A stretch of 64,000 bases of DNA. It comes from Lamellibrachia columna (Eukaryota > Annelida > Polychaeta > Sabellida > Siboglinidae). The notes below the pieces were generated by a model. The model searched no databases and was not told the DNA's origin. It was given only the letters and a program-made list of their open reading frames with translations. The stretch covers positions 38,086,990-38,150,989 of the forward strand of contig OY759274.1 of the NCBI GenBank assembly GCA_963662155.1. Direction: 5' to 3'. Both the position numbers and the translations under genes were made by a program. Within the stretch, counting starts at the first letter, position 1. Each line of letters opens with the position of its first letter. Positions 37,301 to 47,650 of this stretch are shown here, in pieces.

Positions 37301-40300
37301 GCTGTAACAAACCACTAAGGTAGCTGAAGGTGCCACAGACACGTAAAACTAGATGAGCCATTACGGCAGACTCTGGAACACTGCATCATCATTCGGTTTG
37401 AGTTTTTACTTATATGTGCTAACGAATAGTTTTTACGCAGTAATTGCAGCGTGGCTGAGTGCTTCCCAGAGAAGTTGAAATGGCCTTGGAATAAACAGGT
37501 CTGCCAGGGGGTGAAGCGCTTTGAGCAGTGCTGAGGACTGGATACAGTGCTATATAAGAAATTACCTTTACCTTTTATCTCGATTGACAGTCTGACGTTC
37601 TAACTACAGTGCTATCACATCCCAACTCACCTGTCACACATGAACAATGCTTGGAGCACACTGTTCATGTAGCATGTGTTTCCTAGGTTCACGAGACCCG
37701 TCTTTCCCGTCTCTGACTTCTGCAGACTCGGACTGTAGATGGCGACACTGCTGGCCGACTTTCGTGCCGGCCACCTGGTCTGAGCCAGTCGCCGCTCGAT
37801 CATCTCGCTCGTCGGCTGTGGGTACTCCTACAAATGAACAATTCTGCTTAGATGACATTTCACAGATGGTATCATAAACTGGTGAAATATTTCAACTGAT
37901 GACATGTTTCAACTTTCGCTACTGGAATTTTTAACTATTTAATATTTTAAATGTGGTATTAGATGTGCGCGTTGTCCATTACATATTACTTTTCCACATT
38001 CACAAGGGTCCAAATCACAGAACAGACCCCAAACCCTGAGAGCAATTGGATGGGCCAATATGGAACTTATACCGCTGACAAGAATGCCAATTAGCCCATT
38101 TGTTGCAGGCTAGTTTGATTACTGTTTACTATTTTATCATTAACTGAAGATATTTCAATCGTGCAAGCTGTAACATTCCACTGATACGTCTGCACCTGCA
38201 AAGTTCGAAGAAAATGTTCGCTAACAAAAATAAATTTGTCCTAATTATTATGCACAAGCCAATAATTGAAAATGATACACACACACATATTATATTTTAA
38301 ACAATCTCTGCCTCTATGCTATGCCAAGATGATTGCATATCTGAAATGTGAACGTAATTATTACCAGGTGACCAGTAAAAGAGGGAAGATAGATGCAATG
38401 GAGTAATAACCTACACAACATTGACTCAGTTAATTAAACCTGTAAAGGACTAAATGAAAGACAAATTAACCTGTCACCTTGAGGGCTTCGAGGACAGGTT
38501 CATAGAGATCAGGGTAGCCAGGATGTAACTGCATCAAACACTGCATCAGCTCAGTAAATCGGAGAATAAACTCGCCATTTGTCTTCTCAGTTCTCAATTG
38601 AGACACTAGGTGGGGCACTTTACCCACAACCTGGAAGTCGAAGAACAAAGCATCTTCCAACAAGTGAATATCACAAAAACGTGTGCTATCTCGAACTACA
38701 AATTCTTTAAATGTAAAAACCAAAATGAATACAGTGGAAAATATCAGGCAATTAACTATGTACTGGGTGACACCTTCATTGCATTTATAAACAATGAGAT
38801 ATTTCATTTCACAAGCAAATTTAGCATTAGTGTTTAACCATTACACAAGAGTCTTGTGGGAACGTCTCGGGGGGAAGGGGGGTCTGGATTCAGGGATTAA
38901 TATTTTTATTTGGATGATATCCCTGTTCATCATAAAATATTATATTAATAAAAACCTAAACCAAAATGGTCATTACATTTGACAGCAGCTATTTAATTTG
39001 GACTACATCCCTTATATTTAAAGAAGTAAAATCATTAAGTCTATTCACATTTGATCAGTTCGCAAAATCATTAAGTCTATTCACATTTGAAGCCGGGCAA
39101 CATTTGTAGTGTATGTTACCTTGTGAAAGGCTTCAGGAGAATCTTGGAAACTGAGCAACATGTGTGAAATGACATGGAAGACGCCTTGCCGAACGGCAGG
39201 GTATGAAAGCTTGTCAAACAACTGAAAACAAAAACATTGTATTACTTGCTAACAGTAGCAGCACATTCTCATGCAACCAATGTATAACTTTGTTATGAAC
39301 ACATTTTAAACACTTACAAAAGTCATTCATCAGTAATTAACCTAGATGAGTTATGCATTTTCAACATTCTCATTTAGACATGCAAGACTGAACTGATCCT
39401 CGTATGGTCCTAGTAGCAGGGCTGGGTCCAATTATGTAATTGTAATTGATTACAGCAAAATTGTGTAATTGTTATTGTAATTGATTATGGTTTCGAAATG
39501 TTGCTGTAATTGTAATTTTGTATAATTGAAAATTTATTTCAATTACAATCAATTACAGTACGTTTCATATCACAAACTACCTGAACGAATTGTCAATAAA
39601 AATATAATTTAAGTCTCACGAGTTGAAAATCAAGACTAATAATAACACCTGATTATATATTTATATTTAAGTCTCAGTATTCACTGTCTGCTGGGTACTG
39701 GTCAGTGGTGCTAGTGGTGGGTAGCCTTAGCAATTAGCCTTTTCAGTAAGTTGGTAATAGCCAGAAAGCAATAAACAATGCACAGACATTGTCAGACAAA
39801 GGCTAAGCTGGTTTTCAAACAACATGGAAAGACCTGTAGCCTGATATTGCTTCAGAAAATATCAGCTCAGTGAAACATTGCAGAGTTAGCAAGCCAATCA
39901 CACCCCTTGTGTTGTGGTGGGTTGGAGACAGGTCAGGTAGCAAGGACCATTTATATGGCCTCTCTTCCCATTCCCAACTCACACAAAGCAAAGGGCAGAC
40001 CAATTAAGAATGTCAGCTCAGAGCAGGAGCTACAACCTCAAAGTAAACACATCAAACCCTATTATTAGTATTTTCCAAAGAAAAATTTAAGAAATGCATA
40101 CGGATAGATGTCTGCATTGGAATATGCCCTGTAGGATTATGTCTGGATATTGCATTGTATTTTTATATAATAAAATATGTTTTAAACAGCTATCTTTTTA
40201 TTTAGTATAATTCAAAGTCACAATTCAACAAAATGTACAAACATTAGTTATATTTCTTTATCAATTATGTACAAAATATTGAAATTCAGTAAAACGCGCA

Positions 40301-41666
40301 AAAATGCATAATTAGCAAATGCTGAATATATTTGGTTCCGCATAATGTAATTGTAATTGAAACAGTGTAATTGTAATTGATTTGGAAAATTATGACTGTA
40401 ATTGAAATTTTTTTTTTACTGTAATTGTAATTTATATTATTTTGTGTAATTGGACCCAGCCCTGCCTAGTAGTAGCTTGTTTGTTAATCAATTTAGTATA
40501 CATTGTATCTGAATAAAAAATATTACTTTATTGAAATGTTTAAGGTTAAGAAAAAATATTGATGCAGGTTTTAAAAAATGTCAGAAGTATAAACTAGTCT
40601 AACAAATTATTTTTTTTAGCACAAATCAGTTCAGTTTGTATTTTTTATGCTGAAGAAATAAACTGCTGCCTACTATTTGACCAGTTCAAATGTGTGAGAT
40701 TTTATATGAAAGTGCTAATACCTGATCCACTTGTGACTCTGTGATTTCAACAAGGATCGAATATTTGTGCACTGAAGCGAGACCATGTAGAAAGGCGACC
40801 ACCCAGTGATCGATGTTCACGGCCCCGGGCCATGACAGCCAACCAATCATTCGCTTTAATGCCATAGTCATGTTCGTGTCCTGGACATTCTGGTCTGCAA
40901 CCATCGTCTTGGTAACTGTGTCCATTAGTTCGACAGGAATGTATTGAATGATCCCGCCAAGGGCTATGGATGGCTCGAGACCGATGTCGTCTACGTACGA
41001 TATAATACTGAATATGGTCCTCAACAACTGCATGATATGAGCCCTCTCAAAACTGCCCCAAACGTAACTGAGGAACCGACCAATGACCTGTCCGACAGCT
41101 TGAATGTAGTGTCTAGTTCGCTGGGGCTCCATTGGAGGGCTGAACGTGCTAACGGCGTGGATGATAGACATACAAAACGTAACAGCAAAAGCTCCATTTG
41201 GGATACATCCTGGTATATCGAAGAGAAGCTGGCAGAAAGCTGCAACCATTTCAAATTCTGGATGTTCACGGACGAACGATATCGCCTTCATCTCGACGAT
41301 CCGACACACCCCGTCGAAACGTGAGCTTCCCCGGAGCATCATTAAGCTCTGATGCGTCAACCATATGACGTTGATGCTCAACGTGAACTTGCCATCGAGC
41401 AGGCGATGCAGCAAGTCAGCACTGAAGAACTCCTCAAGCGCCGACTTATTATACTGGGCCCACGCCGCGTAGATCTGCTTGCATGACTCCACTTCAAAGT
41501 CCGTCTTTCCATTCTCGACAATGACGAGTGACGTAAAGTGCAACATGGATATGACATCGGCTGAGTTGTCAACCCGCTGGCCTGTTTCGATCACTTTGTG
41601 CACAAACGCATTCTTCACCTGGGCAGGTTTTGATGACCGCAACACACCCTCGAGAATCCGATCCAT
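31153..41666 (-). CDS. USP38: USP38-type ubiquitin C-terminal hydrolase, seven coding exons
   Basis: Joining exons 41666-40722, 39221-39120, 38630-38478, 37827-37631, 34618-34525, 33607-32468 and 31311-31153 gives 2,790 bases: 929 codons plus stop, with consistent phases and GT..AG at every intron. The human protein has about 1,040 residues. The N-terminal half is the helical-repeat region characteristic of USP38/USP35. The peptidase domain has the Cys box [10 protein letters not shown] (nucleophile Cys about 452), the Q-Q-D-C-S-E-F box, two CxxC pairs (C-L-K-C and C-E-T-C), the His box C-G-H-Y-Y-C-Y-A-R (His about 771) and W-Y-L-F-N-D (about 807-808). All catalytic parts are present, so it should be active. 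Family members remove ubiquitin chains from signalling and DNA-repair proteins. Introns hold an hAT element (intron 1) and a LINE fragment (intron 4). The orthology call is strong in both halves and at the conserved C-terminus (N-D...P-P-G-S-C-G and R-L-V-F). Confidence 0.92.
32468..33607 (-). CDS. USP38: USP38 coding exon 6
   Basis: 380 codons (residues 498-877): the Q-Q-D box, both CxxC zinc-knuckle pairs, the His box and the N-D pair, ending D-N-K-A-Y-L-Q. The open frame runs 14 codons further to a stop at 32423, but CAG|gtacat is a good donor and the family continues after Y-L-Q as in exon 7. Reading through would give a truncated C-terminus, possibly an alternative isoform. Confidence 0.9.
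34525..34618 (-). CDS. USP38: USP38 coding exon 5
   Basis: 94 bases completing the split Ser codon 466, then residues 467-497 ending [12 protein letters not shown]. This matches the helix after the Cys box in USP38. Acceptor tttttcag; donor gtagag. Confidence 0.93.
35483..35530 (+). repeat. 48-bp direct repeat, left of LINE
   Basis: Starts actattatt and contains caatttgccaccctatactg. It matches 37052-37099 at 43 of 48 positions, and the two copies bracket the LINE fragment. A shorter, weaker relative starts near 34948. Confidence 0.85.
35540..36766 (+). mobile_element. LINE reverse-transcriptase fragment in USP38 intron 4
   Basis: Plus strand, antisense to USP38. It reads [40 protein letters not shown] and Y-A-D-D-I: reverse transcriptase motifs in order, including the active-site Y-A-D-D. 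A one-base frameshift in an atatat run near 36112 separates this from the thumb region, which continues in another frame ([14 protein letters not shown]) to a stop at 36764-36766. No endonuclease is present; the element is 5'-truncated and dead. The non-LTR type is clear, the clade uncertain. Confidence 0.88.
36737..36947. repeat. 45-bp perfect inverted repeat with 121-bp loop
   Basis: 36737-36781 (gttaacatcgttttttgtaa…) is the exact reverse complement of 36903-36947. The left arm is the 3' end of the LINE reverse transcriptase frame; the right arm is an inverted duplicate of it. Confidence 0.97.
37052..37099 (+). repeat. 48-bp direct repeat, right of LINE
   Basis: Partner of 35483-35530. 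It is followed by further degenerate copies of the ctatactatcatttggca motif to about 37130. Confidence 0.85.
37440..37580 (+). mobile_element. SINE/LINE 3' tail fragment
   Basis: Ends with a motif common at the 3' ends of invertebrate retroelements (agcgctttgagca… cagtgctatataagaaatta) and a short ttaccttt simple tail. The 5' boundary is not defined and no target duplication was seen. Confidence 0.45.
37631..37827 (-). CDS. USP38: USP38 coding exon 4 with catalytic cysteine
   Basis: 197 bases, residues 401-465 plus two bases. It carries the family linker (P-Q-P-T-S-E) and the Cys box [19 protein letters not shown], with nucleophile Cys at about residue 452. Acceptor ttcatttgtag; donor AG|gtgagt. 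Longer open frames exist in the other frame and on the opposite strand, but only this frame carries the active site. Confidence 0.95.
38478..38630 (-). CDS. USP38: USP38 coding exon 3
   Basis: Encodes 51 residues (350-400) ending [13 protein letters not shown]. Acceptor cttccag; donor AAG|gtgaca. A second possible donor 9 bases downstream would add three codons, but the chosen site matches the family alignment. Confidence 0.9.
39120..39221 (-). CDS. USP38: USP38 coding exon 2
   Basis: Encodes 34 residues (316-349) including [15 protein letters not shown], a stretch nearly unchanged in USP38 orthologues. Acceptor tgttttcag; donor gtaaca. It has no start codon of its own. Confidence 0.92.
39417..40464. 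mobile_element. complete non-autonomous hAT-type element
   Basis: An 18-base terminal inverted repeat CAGGGCTGGGTCCAATTA at 39417 is matched by its exact reverse complement ending at 40464. A perfect 8-base target duplication CCTAGTAG lies outside both ends (39409-39416 and 40465-40472). The 8-base duplication and CAGGG ends are diagnostic of hAT. Subterminal DNA is packed with TGTAATTG repeats in both orientations. No transposase frame is recognisable in the 1,048 bases. It sits in intron 1 of USP38 without touching the splice sites. Confidence 0.93.
40722..41666 (-). CDS. USP38: USP38 coding exon 1
   Basis: Encodes residues 1-315, starting M-D-R-I-L-E-G like other USP38 proteins. It ends at ..V-D-Q, followed by donor gtatta, phase 0. 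Immediately upstream is a splice acceptor (catgttttag, exon edge 41704), so a separate non-coding 5' exon is likely. The open frame continues another 39 codons upstream past that acceptor, but this is intron, not protein. Confidence 0.9.
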
Positions 41667-41704
41667 GATGATGGCAGTAGTGATTGTTACAAAATGCTCA
41701 GCGG

Positions 41705-43000
41705 CTAAAACATGACAAAATGCATTTAACAACAGCAAATTTAAACAGAATGAATGCAGCATCCACAGATCATGCAGACACAATATTTTTTCTTCAAAAG
41801 TAGATAAAAAAATAATAAAATATCAACATGAGACTGTAGCTCTAGTTAATTACTAAATTTAACATGAAAATTTTCAAAGAAATGTGTGTAGCTGCAGATG
41901 CGCTTTGAGAGTAGACATCAGCAAGTTTAAAAAATCTATTATTATCAGAACCATAAACCTAATATTACCAATATCAGACGTTCACGCTGGCTACCAAGTC
42001 ATAAATTTACCTAAACACCATGTGGGTTCAAACACCTGGTCGGCAACCAACCAGCCATTTCATGTGTCTGTATGTCCTGTTTATTGATGTCTATGAAAGG
42101 GGTAGTAAAATGTCTTATACAGAGGTAAATGCGTAACCTGGTGTGGACTCATGAGTCATGGTGTGGTGGTTATCTTTCTGTAACCCACCAAAACATGGTG
42201 TGAAAATACTCTACAGACAGGGATGCACCTAACCGGTAGAAGTAGGCTTGGTCTTAGACAACAGTGTCATGTACATTGAGCCACTGGCATAAAATTCGAG
42301 CCACCATATCTAATTTCAATCCATTTTGAGATCTTTCTGTATATAGCGCATCACAGGTGTCACTAGATATATTGGTCCTTAGGAGTGTAAACATACAACA
42401 AAGTTAAAGAAAAATTAATTGCTTCAAAGAAAAATCACAAACAGTTTTTTTAGACATATTTTGGTATTTCATCAGGACAATGATCACTAGATGGGTATAT
42501 AGCAGTACTACCACACCATTTTGGTGATGTTGGTGGCTATTACCATTCGTAATAATCATCACAGGAAAGTTAACGAATGGACCCATGGATGGTGTTTGTA
42601 CATTTACTGCATTGCCTCGTTTCACATGATCTGCTCTAAGACTAAGCATTCAATTATTTTATGTATTTCACTATAAAAAAATTTCTAACAATTGGTTTGC
42701 ATTGAACTGATGAAGTAACTGTTAGTGAATTGGCATATTGTCTATTGATCACTTCTGCAAAAATGTGTTAAGATTTTTGTGAAAACAGCATATACTATTA
42801 AGTAGCTCCAATTTTACTCCGACCAGCATACCAACAGAGAAAATAATATCCACCAGTCAATTCCATAAAAATTACAACATTTACGGTTAATATTCCAGTT
42901 CACGAAGACTTCACTCACAGAAATTGTCACACTTATCAGCATGTAATATAACACAGGACGATGCTCAGCATAACTAAGCTCAGTTCCTGCAGTACTATGT
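41705..43000. other. USP38 upstream region
   Basis: Should contain the 5' UTR intron, non-coding first exon and promoter of USP38 (minus strand). No clear TATA, CpG block or other gene was recognised. Confidence 0.4.
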
Positions 43001-43004
43001 CATG

Positions 43005-44205
43005 ACAACAAGTTGCATAATTGTGTATAACCGTAATAAATCACCAGGAGTTGATGGGATACCACCAAAACTGCTTAAGGAAATTGTTGAGCAAATTAGT
43101 ACACCACTCGCAAAATTATTTAACTTGTCACTAGAAGAAGGAATAGTTCCTTCAGAATGGAAAGAAGGAAACATTACGCTGCTATTTAAGAAGGGATCGA
43201 GGAACAAGCCAGAAAATTACAGACCAGTGAGTTTAACATCAGTTGTATGTAAATTACTCGAAACATTAATTAGAGACCACATGGTGGAATTCCTTGTAAA
43301 ACATAAATTAATAAATACATCTCAACACAGGTTCCTAAAAGCAAGGTCATGTCTAACCAATTTTTTATGTTTTTTGGAGGAAATTACAAAGAGGGTAGAT
43401 GATGTGTCACCAGTGGATGTTGTCTACTTATATTTTCAGAAAGCTTTCTATAAAGTGCCACACCAAAGATTGTTACTTAAACTAAAAGCACATTGTATAG
43501 GTAATGATGTAATCAACTGCACAGAAGAGTGGCTTACACACAGAAGACAGAGAGTAATAGTAGATCCCTTTGGGGGATGGGGGATGCTGTACTAGGTAGA
43601 ACCACACAAGAAAAGGACTTAGGAGTAACATTTAGTGCTGACATGAAAGTTTTAGAGCAATGTCGAATTGCTGCTTCGAAAGTATATCAAGTTCTAGGGC
43701 TAATTAGAAGAACTATCACGTATAAGGAGAAACAGCTAATTGTACCCCTGTACAAAGCAATAGTTAGACCACATGTATAGTAAAAAGGACATAGACAAGC
43801 TGGAAAGCATACAACAAAGAGCAATTAAAGTGATTCCAGAATTGAGAGACCTTAGTTATGAAAGTCGCTTATTACAATGTGGTATGACAACACTAGAGAC
43901 CAGGAGACTAACACGAAACCAAATAGAAGTGTTTAAAATAGTGAACGGTTATTAGGATGTTGATAAGAATATGTTCTTCAAACATAAAGAAGGCAGTAGA
44001 AACAGAGGACACAAAGCAGCATTAGTTATAAGGAGCAGTGTAGGTTGGACATGAGAAAGTACTCATTCTCACAGAGGGTGATAAATGAATGGAACAAACT
44101 GCCAAATGATTGTGTTAATGGAGGAATAATGCTAGTAGTGTGAATGTTTTACAAATAGAATTGACATATATCTAATAAGGGCGGGCTACACATACATAAG
44201 AATTT
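43005..44205 (+). mobile_element. CR1/jockey-like LINE fragment with internal deletions
   Basis: Begins inside the reverse transcriptase domain: N-K-S-P-G-V-D-G-I-P-P, then W-K-E-G-N-I-T-L-L-F-K-K and N-Y-R-P-V-S-L-T-S, ending W-L-T-H-R-R-Q-R-V. It jumps, through a deletion of roughly 110 codons that removed the Y-A-D-D active site, to Q-E-K-D-L-G-V-T-F-S-A-D. It then continues with a second small gap (after 43779) to W-N-K-L-P-N-D near 44110. The metal-binding D in the F-x-K-A-F-D-K-V motif is Tyr here. This is a dead fossil. Confidence 0.85.
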
Positions 44206-44749
44206 TTTTGGATTCTCGATAAACCAATGGCTTCCTTGTCCACTTGCCATCTGGAACTTGTTGTTCGGGATGGCAATCTTGTTAAATCTTGTATGTCTAA
44301 CAAATACGGGTATGACTGGTAATTGACTAATTCGCATTACTCATTTACGCAGTCTTGTTCTGACTTCAATATGTACAAGTATATCACACATTTAAATTCC
44401 AAATTGGTCCCATCACTCGATACGATATAAAACTCTGCAAATATGCTAACTTTTTTGACAGTAATATTACAAAGTTACCATAAAAATCTTGAAAACTCTT
44501 CGTTCGAAGCCATAATATCAGTCAAGTGATTCGCCATTTTGAATGCATCAGGCATATGAGGGATCCGTCATTAACTGACTTCATGAACTTCACAGCAAAG
44601 CCCTGCAGTAAATCCAACTGAATATGCTACGTGATATTTTTACACCAAATTACATCAGAAAACGGTTGGATTAACTATGGAAGAACTGAAATAATTTAGC
44701 GCACGAGCACGAGCACGCGCACGCGCACGCGCACGCACACGCACACGCG

Positions 44750-45020
<271 letters not shown>

Positions 45021-45027
45021 CTTCACT

Positions 45028-46107
45028 TCACTTTCCCATAACCCGTAAGGATCGTTGGGGCACCATTGATGACTTTCTCACCAACTCTCTCCACGTTTGC
45101 TTGTTCTCAACAGCCCTCTGGGAGTCAGCGAACTCCATTCCTGTCCACTCTTTGATGTTGTCTTCCCACCTCTTCTTCTGTCTACCTCTTCGTCTCCCCC
45201 CTCTTACGGTACCTTGCAAGATAGTCTTTGCAAGGCCAGATGATCGTTATACATGGCCGTACCACTTCAGTTTACGCTTCTTAACTGTTGTAAGAAGGTC
45301 GTCATATGGTCCGATGGCTTGTTTGATCTTGTTGCGGACAGCTTCGTTAGTAACATGGTCTTTGTATGATATGCGCAAGATCTTCCGAAAGCATCTCATT
45401 TCCATGGCTTGTATCCTCTTCTGTAGATCTGCTGAGAGGGTCCTTGTTTCAGAAGCGTACAGAAAGATAGACTTGACAAGGGAGCGCATCAGCCTTATTT
45501 TCGAACTGACCGTAATGTTTCTGTCGTTCCATAAGGATTTCAACCTTGTTAGTGCTGCTGTTGTCTGTGTAATCCTGGCAAGTATCTCCGGTTTGGAACC
45601 CTCATCTGTGATAATTGATCCCAAGTACATGAAGCTTGTTACTGTCTCAAGTCTCTGTCCATTAACTTTGGCCTCTGTGCTAATGCCTTGTGTGTTGTTC
45701 GTCATCAGTGTGGACTTTTCGGCATTGATCTCCATGCCGTATGATGTAGATGTTTTCTCGAGGCGCTCCACCAAATTGACTAGTTCTTGTTCATCTCCTG
45801 CTAAGCCGTCGATGTCGTCAGCAAAACGAAGGTTGGTGATTGTCCTGCCTCCAATGCATTGATAGTTTTCTAAAGCATCAGCCATGATCCTTTCCAGAAA
45901 AATTTTGAAGAGCGTTGGTGATAGTAGGCATCCTTGTCGAACTCCGACTGTTGTTCGAAACCAGTCTCCTATGCTGCTGTTGAAGATTACTGCGCTTGTG
46001 GCATTGTCATATAGGTGTTCAATGGTTCGGACAAGCTTGGAGCCAATGTTGTACTTCATCATGGTTGCCAATAGGGCCGCATGCCATACCTTATCAAAGA
46101 AGGCCTT
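45028..46107 (-). mobile_element. LINE ORF2 C-terminal half, microsatellite-bounded
   Basis: Minus strand. The fragment opens at [11 protein letters not shown] (one extra F compared with the usual motif), then [28 protein letters not shown] and K-L-K-W-Y-G-H-V. It ends R-R-R-G-R-Q-K-K-R-W-E-D and M-G-K with a stop at 45028-45030. One in-frame TAA lies at about 45245, between W-Y-G-H-V and R-S-S-G-L-A-K-T; otherwise the frame is intact, so the insertion is fairly young. The 5' half is missing, cut at the (TA)n tract. Clade not determined; it resembles the RTE-like endonuclease/reverse transcriptases common in marine invertebrates. Confidence 0.88.
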
Positions 46108-46111
46108 CTTG

Positions 46112-46902
<791 letters not shown>

Positions 46903-47182
46903 GAACATTCGCATCACGCTCGATAGACTAACAGTCACACTTCTCAACTCGCAACTTTATCACCACCAACAGTGATGGCCCTTTCCCGTGTGCCTAAGAC
47001 TGTGACGAACTATGTAAATACGTCTATTTTTTAAAAGTTATTCGTAATTTATCGACGCTGGGACCTAGTCCCCGAAGCGGTGTACAAAGAACTATGACGC
47101 CGTTTGCTGATGCTTGTGGCGCCGCTTGTGTGCTTGCAGTCGGCCGTCACCCAGTCAACGCGTGTGTGTGTGCGTCGAAGTC
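46903..47182 (+). pseudogene. H1 unit remnant: 5' UTR fused to 3' UTR
   Basis: 46903-46977 aligns with the H1 leader (attcgc…cgctcgata…cttctcaactc…accacc…ATG), with a shortened gtc repeat. Immediately after the ATG the sequence becomes the H1 3' UTR (ccgtgtgcctaagactgt… to gtgtgcgtcgaag). The whole 194-codon reading frame is missing. At about 47183 the remnant is fused to the body of the next H1 copy. It is more diverged than the intact units. Confidence 0.85.
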
Positions 47183-47650
47183 ATCGGCTGTCTAAAGGTG
47201 CGTGGTGGTTCGTCGCGACAGGCGATCCTGAAATATATCTTGAAGAACTTCAACGTCGGCAAAGACGAACGCGTCGTCAACCAGCACCTGAAGATGGCGC
47301 TGAGGGCCGGCGTGAAGAACGGTGCTCTGAAGCAATCGAAGGGCTCCGGCGCGTCGGGCAGTTTCCGTTTGGGTGACAAGGCGGCTCCGAAAAAGGTCGT
47401 CGCCAAGAAGCCGAAGGCGGCCGGCACCGCCGTGAAGAAGGTCGCGAAGAAGGCGAAGACGCCCAAGAAGGCCGCAAAGAAGGTGAAGACGCCCGAGAAA
47501 GCCACGAAGAAGCCCAAGAGCCCCGCGAAAGCTAAGAAGCCGAAGCCGGCCGTCAAATCGAAGAAACCCGCAGCAAAGAAGGCGAAGACACCAGTGAAGG
47601 CGAAGAAGGCAGCAGGAAAGCCGAAGAAGGCGGCAACGAAGAAGGCGTAA
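47183..47650 (+). pseudogene. 5'-truncated histone H1 gene
   Basis: Matches H1 from about residue 41 (here [11 protein letters not shown]) to the normal C-terminus and stop. The globular core and lysine-rich tail are in frame. Compared with the intact copies there are amino-acid changes such as I to L after K-Y, A-S for A-T before G-S-F, T-P-E-K for T-P-K-K, and a changed P-A-V-K-S-K segment. The promoter, start codon and first 40 codons are lost. An upstream ATG at 47114 would add residues encoded by former 3' UTR, so no proper H1 can be made. Its downstream spacer is as intact as that of the working units. Confidence 0.88.

Noticed and set aside
40686..41783. USP38 start at the upstream end of the open frame (M-C-L-H-D)
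   Set aside because: The upstream part crosses a splice acceptor (catgttttag) and looks like intron; the family start M-D-R-I-L-E-G is at 41666.
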